Notes under the pieces: generated by a model
Database searches by the model: none
Told to the model about the DNA's origin: nothing
The model's input: only the letters and a program-made list of their open reading frames with translations
Shown: positions 50,101 through 62,095 of the stretch, piece after piece
How the letters are laid out: every line of letters begins with the position of its first letter
Numbering within the stretch: the first letter of the stretch is position 1
Source: Pontederia crassipes
Taxonomy: Eukaryota > Streptophyta > Magnoliopsida > Commelinales > Pontederiaceae
Length of the DNA stretch: 64,000 bases
Assembly (NCBI GenBank): GCA_030549335.1
Contig: JAUKPH010000018.1
Location: 6,324,001 to 6,388,000, forward strand
Direction of reading: 5' to 3'
Program-made: the position numbers and the translations under genes

Positions 50101-51333
50101 GGTTGTCATAAGTATCTATAACTTATAGCTTTGAACCTAACTCTAAGTCTCTAATCCCCAAGAGCGTTATCTTTGATTGTAACGGTTCAACTTCGGTTTG
50201 AAATAGAATTAAAGTTCTAAAGATCTATCACCTCTTAGGACACCCAGAGGTTGTCATAAGTATCTATAACTTATAGCTTGAACCTAACTCTAAGACTCTA
50301 ATCCCAAAGAGCGTTATCTTTGATTGTAACGGTTCAACTTCAGTTTGAAATAGAGTTAAAGTTCTAAAGATCTGTCACCTCTTAGGACACCCAAAGGTTG
50401 TCATAATTATCTATAACTTATAGCTTTGAACCTAACTCTAAGACTCTAATCCTTAAGAGCGTTATCTTTGATTGTAACGGTTCAACTTCGGTTTGAAATA
50501 GAGTTAAAGTTCTAAAGATCTATCACCTCTTAGGACACCCAAAGGTCGTAATAAGTATCTATAACTTATAGCTTTGAACCTAACTCTAAGTCTCTAATCC
50601 CTAAGAGCGTTATCTTTGATTGTAACGGTTCAACTTCGGTTTGAAATAGAGTTAAAGTTCTAAAGATCTATCACCTCTTAGGACACCCAAAGGTTGTCAT
50701 AAGTATCTATAACTTATAGCTTTGAACCTAACTCTAAGACTCTAATCCCTAAGAGCGTTATCATTGATTGTAACGGTTCAACTTCGGTTTGAAATAGAGT
50801 TAAAGTTCTAAAGATCTATCACCTCTTAGGACACCCAAAGGTTGTAACAAGTATCTATAACTTATAGCTTTGAACGTAACTCTAAGACTCTAATCCCTAA
50901 GAGCGTTATCTTTGATTGTAACGGTTCAACTTCGGTTTGAAATAGAGTTAAAGTTCTAAAGATCTATCACCTCTTAGGACACCCAAAGGTTGTAATAAGT
51001 ATCTATAACTTATAGCTTTGAACCTAACTCTAAGACTCTAATCCCTAAGAGCGTTATCTTTGATTGTAACGGTTCAACTTCGGTTTGAAATAGAGTTAAA
51101 GTTCTAAAGATCTATCACCTCTTAGGACACTCAAAGGTTGTCATAAGTATCTATAACTTATAGCTTTGAACCTAACTCTAAGACTCTAATCCCTAAGACC
51201 GTTATCTTTGATTGTAACGGTTCAACTTCGGTTTGAAATAGAGTTAAAGTTCTAAAGATCTATCACCTCTTAGGACACCCAAAGGTTGTAATAAGTATCT
51301 ATAACTTATAGCTTTGAACCTAACTCTAAGACT
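47192..51333. repeat. Rearranged copy D of the long HOR
   Basis: The 4142-bp interval to the next CTAATCCTTAAG at 51334 equals 28 monomers minus 2, because it holds two 147-bp markers (49388 and 50275) only six monomers apart. A three-monomer duplication sits at the start: CTAATCCTTAAG at 47192 and CTAATCTTTAAG at 47636, 444 bp apart. The TAATCACTAAG and GAGTAAAAG monomers expected in the middle are absent, so about eleven monomers have been deleted and others duplicated. Confidence 0.75.
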
Positions 51334-54300
51334 CTAATCCTTAAGAGCGTTATCTTTGATTGTAACGGTTCAACTTCGGTTTGAAATAGAATTAAAGTTC
51401 TAAAGATCTATCACCTCTTAGGACACCCAAAGGTTGTAACAAGTATCTATAACTTATAGCTTTGAACCTAACTCTAAGTCTCTAATCCCCAAGAGCGTTA
51501 TCTTTGATTGTAACGGTTCAACTTCGGTTTGAAATAGAGTTAAAGTTCTAAAGATCTATCACCTCTTAGGACACCCAAAGGTTGTAACAAGTATCTATAA
51601 CTTATAGCTTTGAACCTAACTCTAAGACTCTAATCCCTAAGAGCGTTATCTTTGATTGTAACGGTTCAACTTCGGTTTGAAATAGAGTTAAAGTTCTAAA
51701 GATCTATCACCTCTTAGGACACCCAAAGGTTGTAATAACTATCTATAACTTATAGCTTTGAACCTAACTCTAAGTCTCTAATCCCCAAGAGCGTTATCTT
51801 TAATTGTAACGGTTCAACTTCGGTTTGAAATAGAGTTAAAGTTCTAAAGATCTATCACCTCTTAGAACACCCAAAGGTTGTAATAAGTATCTATTACTTA
51901 TAGCTTTGAACCTAACTCTAAGACTCTAATCCCTAAGACCGTTATCATTGATTGTAACGGTTCAACTTCGGTTTGAAATAGAGTTAAAGTTCTAAAGATC
52001 TATCACCTCTTAGGACACCCAAAGGTTGTCATAAGTATCTATAACTTATAGCTTTGAACCTAACTCTAAGACTCTAATCCCTAAGAGCGTTATCTTTGAT
52101 TGTAACGGTTCAACTTCGGTTTGAAATAGAGTTAAAGTTCTAAAGATCTATCACCTCTTAGGACACTCAAAGGTTGTCATAAGTGTCTATAACTTATAGC
52201 TTTGAACCTAACTCTAAGTCTCTAATCCCTAAGAGCGTTATCTTTGATTGTAACGGTTCAACTTCGGTTTGAAATAGAGTTAAAGTTCTAAAGATCTATC
52301 ACCTCTTAGGACACCCAAAGGTTGTCATAAGTATGTATAACTTATAGCTTTGAACCTAACTCTAAGACTCTAATCCCTAATAGCGTTATCTTTGATTGTA
52401 ACGGTTCAACTTCGGTTAGAAATAGAGTTAAAGTTCTAAAGATCTATCACCTCTTAGGACACCCAAAGGTTGTAATAAGTATCTATAACTTATAGCTTTG
52501 AACCTAACTCTAAGACTCTAATCCCTAAGAGCGTTATCTTTGATTGTAACGGTTCAACTTCGGTTTGAAATAGAGTTAAAGTTCTAAAGATCTATCACCT
52601 CTTAGGACACTCAAAGGTTGTCATAAGTATCTATAACTTATAGCTTTGAACCTAACTCTAAGACTCTAATCCCTAAGACCGTTATCTTTGATTGTAACGG
52701 TTCAATTTCGGTTTGAAAAAGAGTTAAAGTTCTAAAGATCTATCACCTCTTAGGACACCCAAAGGTTGTCATAAGTATCTATAACTTATAGCTTTGAACC
52801 TAACTCCAAGACTCTAATCCCTAAGAGCGTTATCTTTGATTGTAACGGTTCAACTTCGGTTTGAAATAGAGTTAAAGTTCTAAAGATCTATCACCTCTTA
52901 GGACACCCAAAGGTTGTAATAAGTATCTATAACTTATAGCTTTGAACTTAACTCTAAGTCTCTAATCCCCAAGAGCGTTATCTTTGATTGTAACGGTTCA
53001 ACTTCGGTTTGAAATAGAGTTAAAGTTCTAAAGATCTATCACCTCTTAGGACACCCAAAGGTTGTCAAAAGTATCTATAACTTGTAGCTTTGAACCTAAC
53101 TCTAAGACTCTAATCCCTAAGAGCGTTATCTTTGATTGTAACGGTTCAACTTCGGTTTGAAATAGAGTTAAAGTTCTAAAGATCTATCACCTCTTAGGAC
53201 ACCCAAAGGTTGTAATAAGTATCTATAACTTATAGCTTTGAACCTAACTCTAAGACTCTAATCCCTAAGAGCGTTATCTTTGATTGTAACGGTTCAACTT
53301 CGGTTTGAAATAGAGTTAAAGTTCTAAAGATCTATCACCTCTTAGGACACCCAAAGGTCGTAATAAGTATCTATAACTTATAGCTTTGAACCTAACTCTA
53401 AGTCTCTAATCCCCAAGAGCGTTATCTTTGATTGTAACGGTTCAACTTCGGTTTGAAATAGAATTAAAGTTCTAAAGATCTATCACCTCTTAGGACACCC
53501 AGAGGTTGTCATAAGTATCTATAACTTATAGCTTGAACCTAACTCTAAGACTCTAATCCCAAAGAGCGTTATCTTTGATTGTAACGGTTCAACTTCAGTT
53601 TGAAATAGAGTTAAAGTTCTAAAGATCTGTCACCTCTTAGGACACCCAAAGGTTGTCATAATTATCTATAACTTATAGCTTTGAACCTAACTCTAAGACT
53701 CTAATCCTTAAGAGCGTTATCTTTGATTGTAACGGTTCAACTTCGGTTTGAAATAGAGTTAAAGTTCTAAAGATCTATCACCTCTTAGGACACCCAAAGG
53801 TCGTAATAAGTATCTATAACTTATAGCTTTGAACCTAACTCTAAGTCTCTAATCCCTAAGAGCGTTATCTTTGATTGTAACGGTTCAACTTCGGTTTGAA
53901 ATAGAGTTAAAGTTCTAAAGATCTATCACCTCTTAGGACACCCAAAGGTTGTCATAAGTATCTATAACTTATAGCTTTGAACCTAACTCTAAGACTCTAA
54001 TCCCTAAGAGCGTTATCATTGATTGTAACGGTTCAACTTCGGTTTGAAATAGAGTTAAAGTTCTAAAGATCTATCACCTCTTAGGACACCCAAAGGTTGT
54101 AACAAGTATCTATAACTTATAGCTTTGAACGTAACTCTAAGACTCTAATCCCTAAGAGCGTTATATTTGATTGTAACGGTTCAACTTCGGTTTGAAATAG
54201 AGTTAAAGTTCTAAAGATCTATCACCTCTTAGGACACTCAAAGGTTGTCATAAGTATCTATAACTTATAGCTTTGAACCTAACTCTAAGACTCTAATCCC

Positions 54301-54896
54301 TAAGACCGTTATCTTTGATTGTAACGGTTCAACTTCGGTTTGAAATAGAGTTAAAGTTCTAAAGATCTATCACCTCTTAGGACACCCAAAGGTTGTAACA
54401 AGTATCTATAACTTATAGCTTTGAACCTAACTCTAAGTCTCTAATCCCCAAGAGCGTTATCTTTGATTGTAACGGTTCAACTTCGGTTTGAAATAGAGTT
54501 AAAGTTCTAAAGATCTATCACCTCTTAGGACACCCAAAGGTTGTAACAAGTATCTATAACTTATAGCTTTGAACCTAACTCTAAGACTCTAATCCCTAAG
54601 AGCGTTATCTTTGATTGTAACGGTTCAACTTCGGTTTGAAATAGAGTTAAAGTTCTAAAGATCTATCACCTCTTAGGACACCCAAAGGTTGTAATAACTA
54701 TCTATAACTTATAGCTTTGAACCTAACTCTAAGTCTCTAATCCCCAAGACCGTTATCTTTAATTGTAACGGTTCAACTTCGGTTTGAAATAGAGTTAAAG
54801 TTCTAAAGATCTATCACCTCGTAGAACACCCAAAGGTTGTAATAAGTATCTATTACTTATAGCTTTGAACCTAACTCTAAGACTCTAATCCCTAAG
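51334..54896. repeat. 20-monomer-spaced duplicated block
   Basis: The combination GTAACAAG, GTAATAACTATC, TTTAATTG, AGAACACCC and CTATTACTTATAG followed by ACCGTTATCATTG is found at about 51.4-52.1 kb and again at about 54.4-55.1 kb. CTATTACTTATAG sits at 51891 and 54850, 2959 bp apart, which is 20 monomers minus the 147-bp unit at 53530. Between them is a stretch (52.2-53.3 kb) with left-zone variants such as GGTTAGAAAT, CAATTTCGG and GTCAAAAG, then another set of the 13-monomer unit. Confidence 0.75.
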
Positions 54897-56376
54897 ACCG
54901 TTATCATTGATTGTAACGGTTCAACTTCGGTTTGAAATAGAGTTAAAGTTCTAAAGATCTATCACCTCTTAGGACACCCAAAGGTTGTCATAAGTATCTA
55001 TAACTTATAGCTTTGAACCTAACTCTAAGACTCTAATCCCTAAGAGCGTTATCTTTGATTGTAACGGTTCAACTTCGGTTTGAAATAGAGTTAAAGTTCT
55101 AAAGATCTATCACCTCTTAGGACACTCAAAGGTTGTCATAAGTGTCTATAACTTATAGCTTTGAACCTAACTCTAAGACTCTAATCCCTAAGAGCGTTAT
55201 CTTTGATTCTAACGGTTCAACTTCGGTTTGAAATAGAGTTAAAGTTCTAAAGATCTATCACCTCTTAGGACACCCAAAGGTTGTAATAAGTATCTATAAC
55301 TTATAGCTTTGAACCTAACTCTAAGACTCTAATCCCTAAGAGCGTTATCTTTGATTGTAACGGTTCAACTTCGGTTTGAAATAGAGTTAAAGTTCTAAAG
55401 ATCTATCACCTCTTAGGACACTCAAAGGTTGTCATAAGTATCTATAACTTATAGCTTTGAACCTAACTCTAAGACTCTAATCCCTAAGAGCGTTATCTTT
55501 GATTGTAACGGTTCAACTTCGGTTTGAAATAGAGTTAATGTTCTAAAGATCTATCACCTTTTAGGACACCCAAAGGTTGTAATAAGTATCTATAACTTAT
55601 AGCTTTGAACCTAACTCTAAGACTCTAATCCCTAAGAGCGTTATCTTTGATTGTAACGGTTCAACTTCGGTTTCAAATAGAGTTAAAGATCTAAAGATCT
55701 ATCACCTCTTAGGACACCCAAAGGTTGTCATAAGTATCTATAACTTATAGCTATGAACCTAACTCTAAGACTCTAATCCCTAAGAGCGTTATCTTTGATT
55801 GTAACGGTTCAACTTCGGTTTGAAATAGAGTTAAAGTTCTAAAGATCTATCACCTCTTAGGACACCCAAAGGTCGTAATAAGTATCTATAACTTATAGCT
55901 TTGAACCTAACTCTAAGTCTCTAATCCCCAAGAGCGTTATCTTTGATTGTAACGGTTCAACTTCGGTTTGAAATAGAATTAAAGTTCTAAAGATCTATCA
56001 CCTCTTAGGACACCCAGAGGTTGTCATTAGTATCTATAACTTATAGCTTTGAACCTAACTCTAAGACTCTAATCCCTAAGAGCGTTATCTTTGATTGTAA
56101 CGGTTCAACTTCGGTTTGTAATAGAGTTAAAGTTCTAAAGATCTATCACCTCTTAGGACACCCAAAGGTTGTAACAAGTATCTATAACTTATAGCTTTGA
56201 ACCTAACTCTAAGACTCTAATCCCTAAGAGCGTTATCTTTGATTGTAACGGTTCAACTTCGGTTTGAAATAGAGTTAAAGTTCTAAAGATCTATCACCTC
56301 TTAGGACACCCAAAGGTTGTAATAACTATCTATAACTTATAGCTTTGAACCTAACTCTAAGACTCTAATCCCTAAG
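54897..56376. repeat. 10-monomer HOR, copy 1
   Basis: A 1480-bp unit, exactly 10 monomers, starting at ACCGTTATCATTG. It contains AAGTGTCTAT, GATTCTAACGG (55205), GTTAATGTTC with CACCTTTTAGG, TTTCAAATAG with AGATCTAAAGATCT, GCTATGAACC, GGTCGTAAT, CCCAGAGG with GTCATTAG, GTAACAAG and GTAATAACTATC. A private change, GTTTGTAATAG, lies at 56119. Confidence 0.85.
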
Positions 56377-57856
56377 ACCGTTATCATTGATTGTAACGGT
56401 TCAACTTCGGTTTGAAATAGAGTTAAAGTTCTAAAGATCTATCACCTCTTAGGACACCCAAAGGTTGTCATAAGTATCTATAACTTATAGCTTTGAACCT
56501 AACTCTAAGACTCTAATCCCTAAGAGCGTTATCTTTGATTGTAACGGTTCAACTTCGGTTTGAAATAGAGTTAAAGTTCTAAAGATCTATCACCTCTTAG
56601 GACACTCAAAGGTTGTCATAAGTGTCTATAACTTATAGCTTTGAACCTAACTCTAAGACTCTAATCCCTAAGAGCGTTATCTTTGATTCTAACGGTTCAA
56701 CTTCGGTTTGAAATAGAGTTAAAGTTCTAAAGATCTATCACCTCTTAGGACACCCAAAGGTTGTAATAAGTATCTATAACTTATAGCTTTGAACCTAACT
56801 CTAAGACTCTAATCCCTAAGAGCGTTATCTTTGATTGTAACGGTTCAACTTCGGTTTGAAATAGAGTTAAAGTTCTAAAGATCTATCACCTCTTAGGACA
56901 CTCAAAGGTTGTCATAAGTATCTATAACTTATAGCTTTGAACCTAACTCTAAGACTCTAATCCCTAAGAGCGTTATCTTTGATTGTAACGGTTCAACTTC
57001 GGTTTGAAATAGAGTTAATGTTCTAAAGATCTATCACCTTTTAGGACACCCAAAGGTTGTAATAAGTATCTATAACTTATAGCTTTGAACCTAACTCTAA
57101 GACTCTAATCCCTAAGAGCGTTATCTTTGATTGTAACGGTTCAACTTCGGTTTCAAATAGAGTTAAAGATCTAAAGATCTATCACCTCTTAGGACACCCA
57201 AAGGTTGTCATAAGTATCTATAACTTATAGCTATGAACCTAACTCTAAGACTCTAATCCCTAAGAGCGTTATCTTTGATTGTAACGGTTCAACTTCGGTT
57301 TGAAATAGAGTTAAAGTTCTAAAGATCTATCACCTCTTAGGACACCCAAAGGTCGTAATAAGTATCTATAACTTATAGCTTTGAACCTAACTCTAAGTCT
57401 CTAATCCCCAAGAGCGTTATCTTTGATTGTAACGGTTCAACTTCGGTTTGAAATAGAATTAAAGTTCTAAAGATCTATCACCTCTTAGGACACCCAGAGG
57501 TTGTCATTAGTATCTATAACTTATAGCTTTGAACCTAACTCTAAGACTCTAATCCCTAAGAGCGTTATCTTTGATTGTAACGGTTCAACTTCGGTTTGAA
57601 ATAGAGTTAAAGTTCTAAAGATCTATCACCTCTTAGGACACCCAAAGGTTGTAACAAGTATCTATAACTTATAGCTTTGAACCTAACTCTAAGACTCTAA
57701 TCCCTAAGAGCGTTATCTTTGATTGTAACGGTTCAACTTCGGTTTGAAATAGAGTTAAAGTTCTAAAGATCTATCACCTCTTAGGACACCCAAAGGTTGT
57801 AATAACTATCTATAACTTATAGCTTTGAACCTAACTCTAAGTCTCTAATCCCCAAG
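56377..57856. repeat. 10-monomer HOR, copy 2
   Basis: Tandem copy of the preceding 1480-bp unit with GATTCTAACGG at 56685 and all the other diagnostic variants, but with the ordinary GTTTGAAATAG where copy 1 has GTTTGTAATAG. The first seven monomers are also copied at 63.0-64.0 kb. Confidence 0.85.
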
Positions 57857-60808
57857 AGCGTTATCTTTAATTGTAACGGTTCAACTTCGATTTGAAATAG
57901 AATTAAAGTTCTAAAGATCTATCACCTCTTAGGACACCCAAAGGTTGTTATAAGTATCTATAACTTATAGCTTTGAACCTAACTCTAAGACTCTAATCCC
58001 TAAGAGCGTTATCTTTGATTGTAACGGTTCAACTTCGGTTTGAAATAGAGTTAAAGTTCTAAAGATCTATCACCTCTTAGGACACCCAAAGGTCGTAATA
58101 AGTATCTATAACTTATAGCTTTGAACCTAACTCTAAGTCTCTAATCCCTAAGAGCGTTATCTTTGATTGTAACGGTTCAACTTCGGTTTGAAATAGAGTT
58201 AAAGTTCTAAAGATCTATCACCTCTTAGGACACCCAAAGGTTGTAATAAGTATCTATAACTTATAGCTTTGAACCTAACTCTAAGACTCTAATCCCTAAG
58301 AGCGTTATCTTTGATTGTAACGGTTCAACTTCGGTTTGAAATAGAGTTAAAGTTCTAAAGATCTATCACCTCTTAGGACACCCAAAGGTTGTAATAACTA
58401 TCTATAACTTATAGCTTTGAACCTAACTCTAAGTCTCTAATCCCCAAGAGCGTTATCTTTAATTGTAACGGTTCAACTTCGGTTTGAAATAGAGTTAAAG
58501 TTCTAAAGATCTATCACCTCTTAGGACACCCAAAGGTTGTCATAAGTATCTATAACTTATAGCTTTGAACCTAACTCTAAGACTCTAATCCCTAAGAGCG
58601 TTATCTTTGATTGTAACGGTTCAACTTCGGTTTGAAATAGAGTTAAAGTTCTAAAGATCTATCACCTCTTAGGACACTCAAAGGTTGTCATAAGTATCTA
58701 TAACTTATAGCTTTGAACCTAACTCTAAGACTCTAATCCCTAAGAGCGTTATCTTTGATTGTAACGGTTCAACTTCGGTTTGAAATAGAGTTAAAGTTCT
58801 AAAGATCTATCACCTCTTAGGACACTCAAAGGTTGTCATAAGTATCTATAACTTATAGCTTTGAACCTAACTCTAAGACTCTAATCCCTAAGACCGTTAT
58901 CTTTGATTGTAACGGTTCAACTTCGGTTTGAAATAGAGTTAAAGTTCTAAAGATCTATCACCTCTTAGGACACCCAAAGGTTGTAATAAGTATCTATAAC
59001 TTATAGCTTTGAACCTAACTCTAAGACTCTAATCCCTAAGAGCATTATCTTTGATTGTAACGGTTCAACTTCGGTTTGAAATAGAGTTAAAGTTCTAAAG
59101 ATCTATCACCTCTTAGGACACCCAAAGGTTGTTATAAGTATCTATAATTTATAGCTTTGAACCTAACTCTAAGACTCTAATCCCTAAGAGCGTTATCTTT
59201 GATTGTAACGGTTCAACTTCGGTTTGAAAGAGAGTTAAAGTTCTAAAGATCTATCACCTCTTAGGACACCCAAAGGTTGTCATAAGTATCTATAACTTAT
59301 AGCTTCGAACCTAACTCTAAGACTCCAATCCCTAAGAGCGTTATCTTTGATTGTAACGGTTCAACTTCGGTTTGAAATAGAGTTAAAGTTCTAAAGATCT
59401 ATCACCTCTTAGAACACCCAAAGGTTGTAATAAGTATCTATTACTTATAGCTTTGAACCTAACTCTAAGACTCTAATCCCTAAGACCGTTATCATTGATT
59501 GTAACGGTTCAACTTCGGTTTGAAATAGAGTTAAAGTTCTAAAGATCTATCACCTCTTAGGACACCCAAAGGTTGTTATAAGTATCTATAACTTATAGCT
59601 TTGAACCTAACTCTAAGACTCTAATCCCTAAGAGCGTTATCTTTGATTGTAACGGTTCAACTTCGGTTTGAAATAGAGTTAATGTTCTAAAGATCTATCA
59701 CCTCTTAGGACACCCAAAGGTTGTCATAAGTATCTATAACTTATAGCTTTGAACCTAACTCTAAGACTCTAATCCCTAAGAGCGTTATCATTGATTGTAA
59801 CGGTTCAACTTCGGTTTGAAATAGAGTTAAAGTTCTAAAGATCTATCACCTCTTAGGACACCCAAAGGTTGTAACAAGTATCTATAACTTATAGCTTTGA
59901 ACGTAACTCTAAGACTCTAATCCCTAAGAGCGTTATCTTTGATTGTAACGGTTCAACTTCGGTTTGAAATAGAGTTAAAGTTCTAAAGATCTATCACCTC
60001 TTAGGACACCCAAAGGTTGTAATAAGTATCTATAACTTATAGCTTTGAACCTAACTCTAAGACTCTAATCCCTAAGAGCGTTATCTTTGATTGTAACGGT
60101 TCAACTTCGGTTTGAAATAGAGTTAAAGTTCTAAAGATCTATCACCTCTTAGGACACTCAAAGGTTGTCATAAGTATCTATAACTTATAGCTTTGAACCT
60201 AACTCTAAGACTCTAATCCCTAAGACCGTTATCTTTGATTGTAACGGTTCAACTTCGGTTTGAAATAGAGTTAAAGTTCTAAAGATCTATCACCTCTTAG
60301 GACACCCAAAGGTTGTAATAAGTATCTATAACTTATAGCTTTGAACCTAACTCTAAGACTCTAATCCTTAAGAGCGTTATCTTTGATTGTAACGGTTCAA
60401 CTTCGGTTTGAAATAGAATTAAAGTTCTAAAGATCTATCACCTCTTAGGACACCCAAAGGTTGTAACAAGTATCTATAACTTATAGCTTTGAACCTAACT
60501 CTAAGTCTCTAATCCCCAAGAGCGTTATCTTTGATTGTAACGGTTCAACTTCGGTTTGAAATAGAGTTAAAGTTCTAAAGATCTATCACCTCTTAGGACA
60601 CCCAAAGGTTGTAACAAGTATCTATAACTAATAGCTTTGAACCTAACTCTAAGACTCTAATCCCTAAGAGCGTTATCTTTGATTGTAACGGTTCAACTTC
60701 GGTTTGAAATAGAGTTAAAGTTCTAAAGATCTATCACCTCTTAGGACACCCAAAAGTTGTAATAACTATCTATAACTTATAGCTTTGAACCTAACTCTAA
60801 GTCTCTAA
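57857..60808. repeat. 16-monomer-spaced duplication, copy 1 and flank
   Basis: From about 58441 onward the monomer order is TTTAATTG, two CACTCAAAG units, ACCGTT, CTATAATTTATAG (59142), GAAAGAGAG with TTCGAACC and ACTCCAATCC, AGAACACCC with CTATTACTTATAG, ACCGTTATCATTG and GTTAATGTTC. It is followed by a stretch of the long HOR (ATCATTG, GAACGTAAC, CCTTAAG, GTAACAAG, GTAATAACTATC). The leading part repeats 2368 bp (16 monomers) downstream. The first four monomers, 57.86-58.44 kb, are ordinary satellite. Confidence 0.75.
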
Positions 60809-62095
60809 TCCCCAAGAGCGTTATCTTTAATTGTAACGGTTCAACTTCGGTTTGAAATAGAGTTAAAGTTCTAAAGATCTATCACCTCTTAGGACACCCA
60901 AAGGTTGTCATAAGTATCTATAACTTATAGCTTTGAACCTAACTCTAAGACTCTAATCCCTAAGAGCGTTATCTTTGATTGTAACGGTTCAACTTCGGTT
61001 TGAAATAGAGTTAAAGTTCTAAAGATCTATCACCTCTTAGGACACTCAAAGGTTGTCATAAGTATCTATAACTTATAGCTTTGAACCTAACTCTAAGACT
61101 CTAATCCCTAAGAGCGTTATCTTTGATTGTAACGGTTCAACTTCGGTTTGAAATAGAGTTAAAGTTCTAAAGATCTATCACCTCTTAGGACACTCAAAGG
61201 TTGTCATAAGTATCTATAACTTATAGCTTTGAACCTAACTCTAAGACTCTAATCCCTAAGACCGTTATCTTTGATTGTAACGGTTCAACTTCGGTTTGAA
61301 ATAGAGTTAAAGTTCTAAAGATCTATCACCTCTTAGGACACCCAAAGGTTGTAATAAGTATCTATAACTTATAGCTTTGAACCTAACTCTAAGACTCTAA
61401 TCCCTAAGAGCGTTATCTTTGATTGTAACGGTTCAACTTCGGTTTGAAATAGAGTTAAAGTTCTAAAGATCTATCACCTCTTAGGACACCCAAAGGTTGT
61501 TATAAGTATCTATAATTTATAGCTTTGAACCTAACTCTAAGACTCTAATCCCTAAGAGCGTTATCTTTGATTGTAACGGTTCAACTTCGGTTTGAAAGAG
61601 AGTTAAAGTTCTAAAGATCTATCACCTCTTAGGACACCCAAAGGTTGTCATAAGTATCTATAACTTATAGCTTCAAACCTAACTCTAAGACTCCAATCCC
61701 TAAGAGCGTTATCTTTGATTGTAACGGTTCAACTTCGGTTTGAAATAGAGTTAAAGTTCTAAAGATCTATCACCTCTTAGAACACCCAAAGGTTGTAATA
61801 AGTATCTATTACTTATAGCTTTGAACCTAACTCTAAGACTCTAATCCCTAAGACCGTTATCATTGATTGTAACGGTTCAACTTCGGTTTGAAATAGAGTT
61901 AAAGTTCTAAAGATCTATCACCTCTTAGGACACCCAAAGGTTGTTATAAGTATCTATAACTTATAGCTTTGAACCTAACTCTAAGACTCTAATCCCTAAG
62001 AGCGTTATCTTTGATTGTAACGGTTCAACTTCGGTTTGAAATAGAGTTAATGTTCTAAAGATCTATCACCTCTTAGGACACCCAAAGGTTGTAAT
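60809..62095. repeat. 16-monomer-spaced duplication, copy 2
   Basis: Repeats 58441-59727 monomer by monomer, with CTATAATTTATAG at 61510, 2368 bp after 59142. Small differences: TTCAAACC where copy 1 has TTCGAACC, and AGCGTT where copy 1 has AGCATT. After the GTTAATGTTC monomer the order switches to GTAATAAG and TTTCAAATAG, so the match ends near 62.09 kb. Confidence 0.8.
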
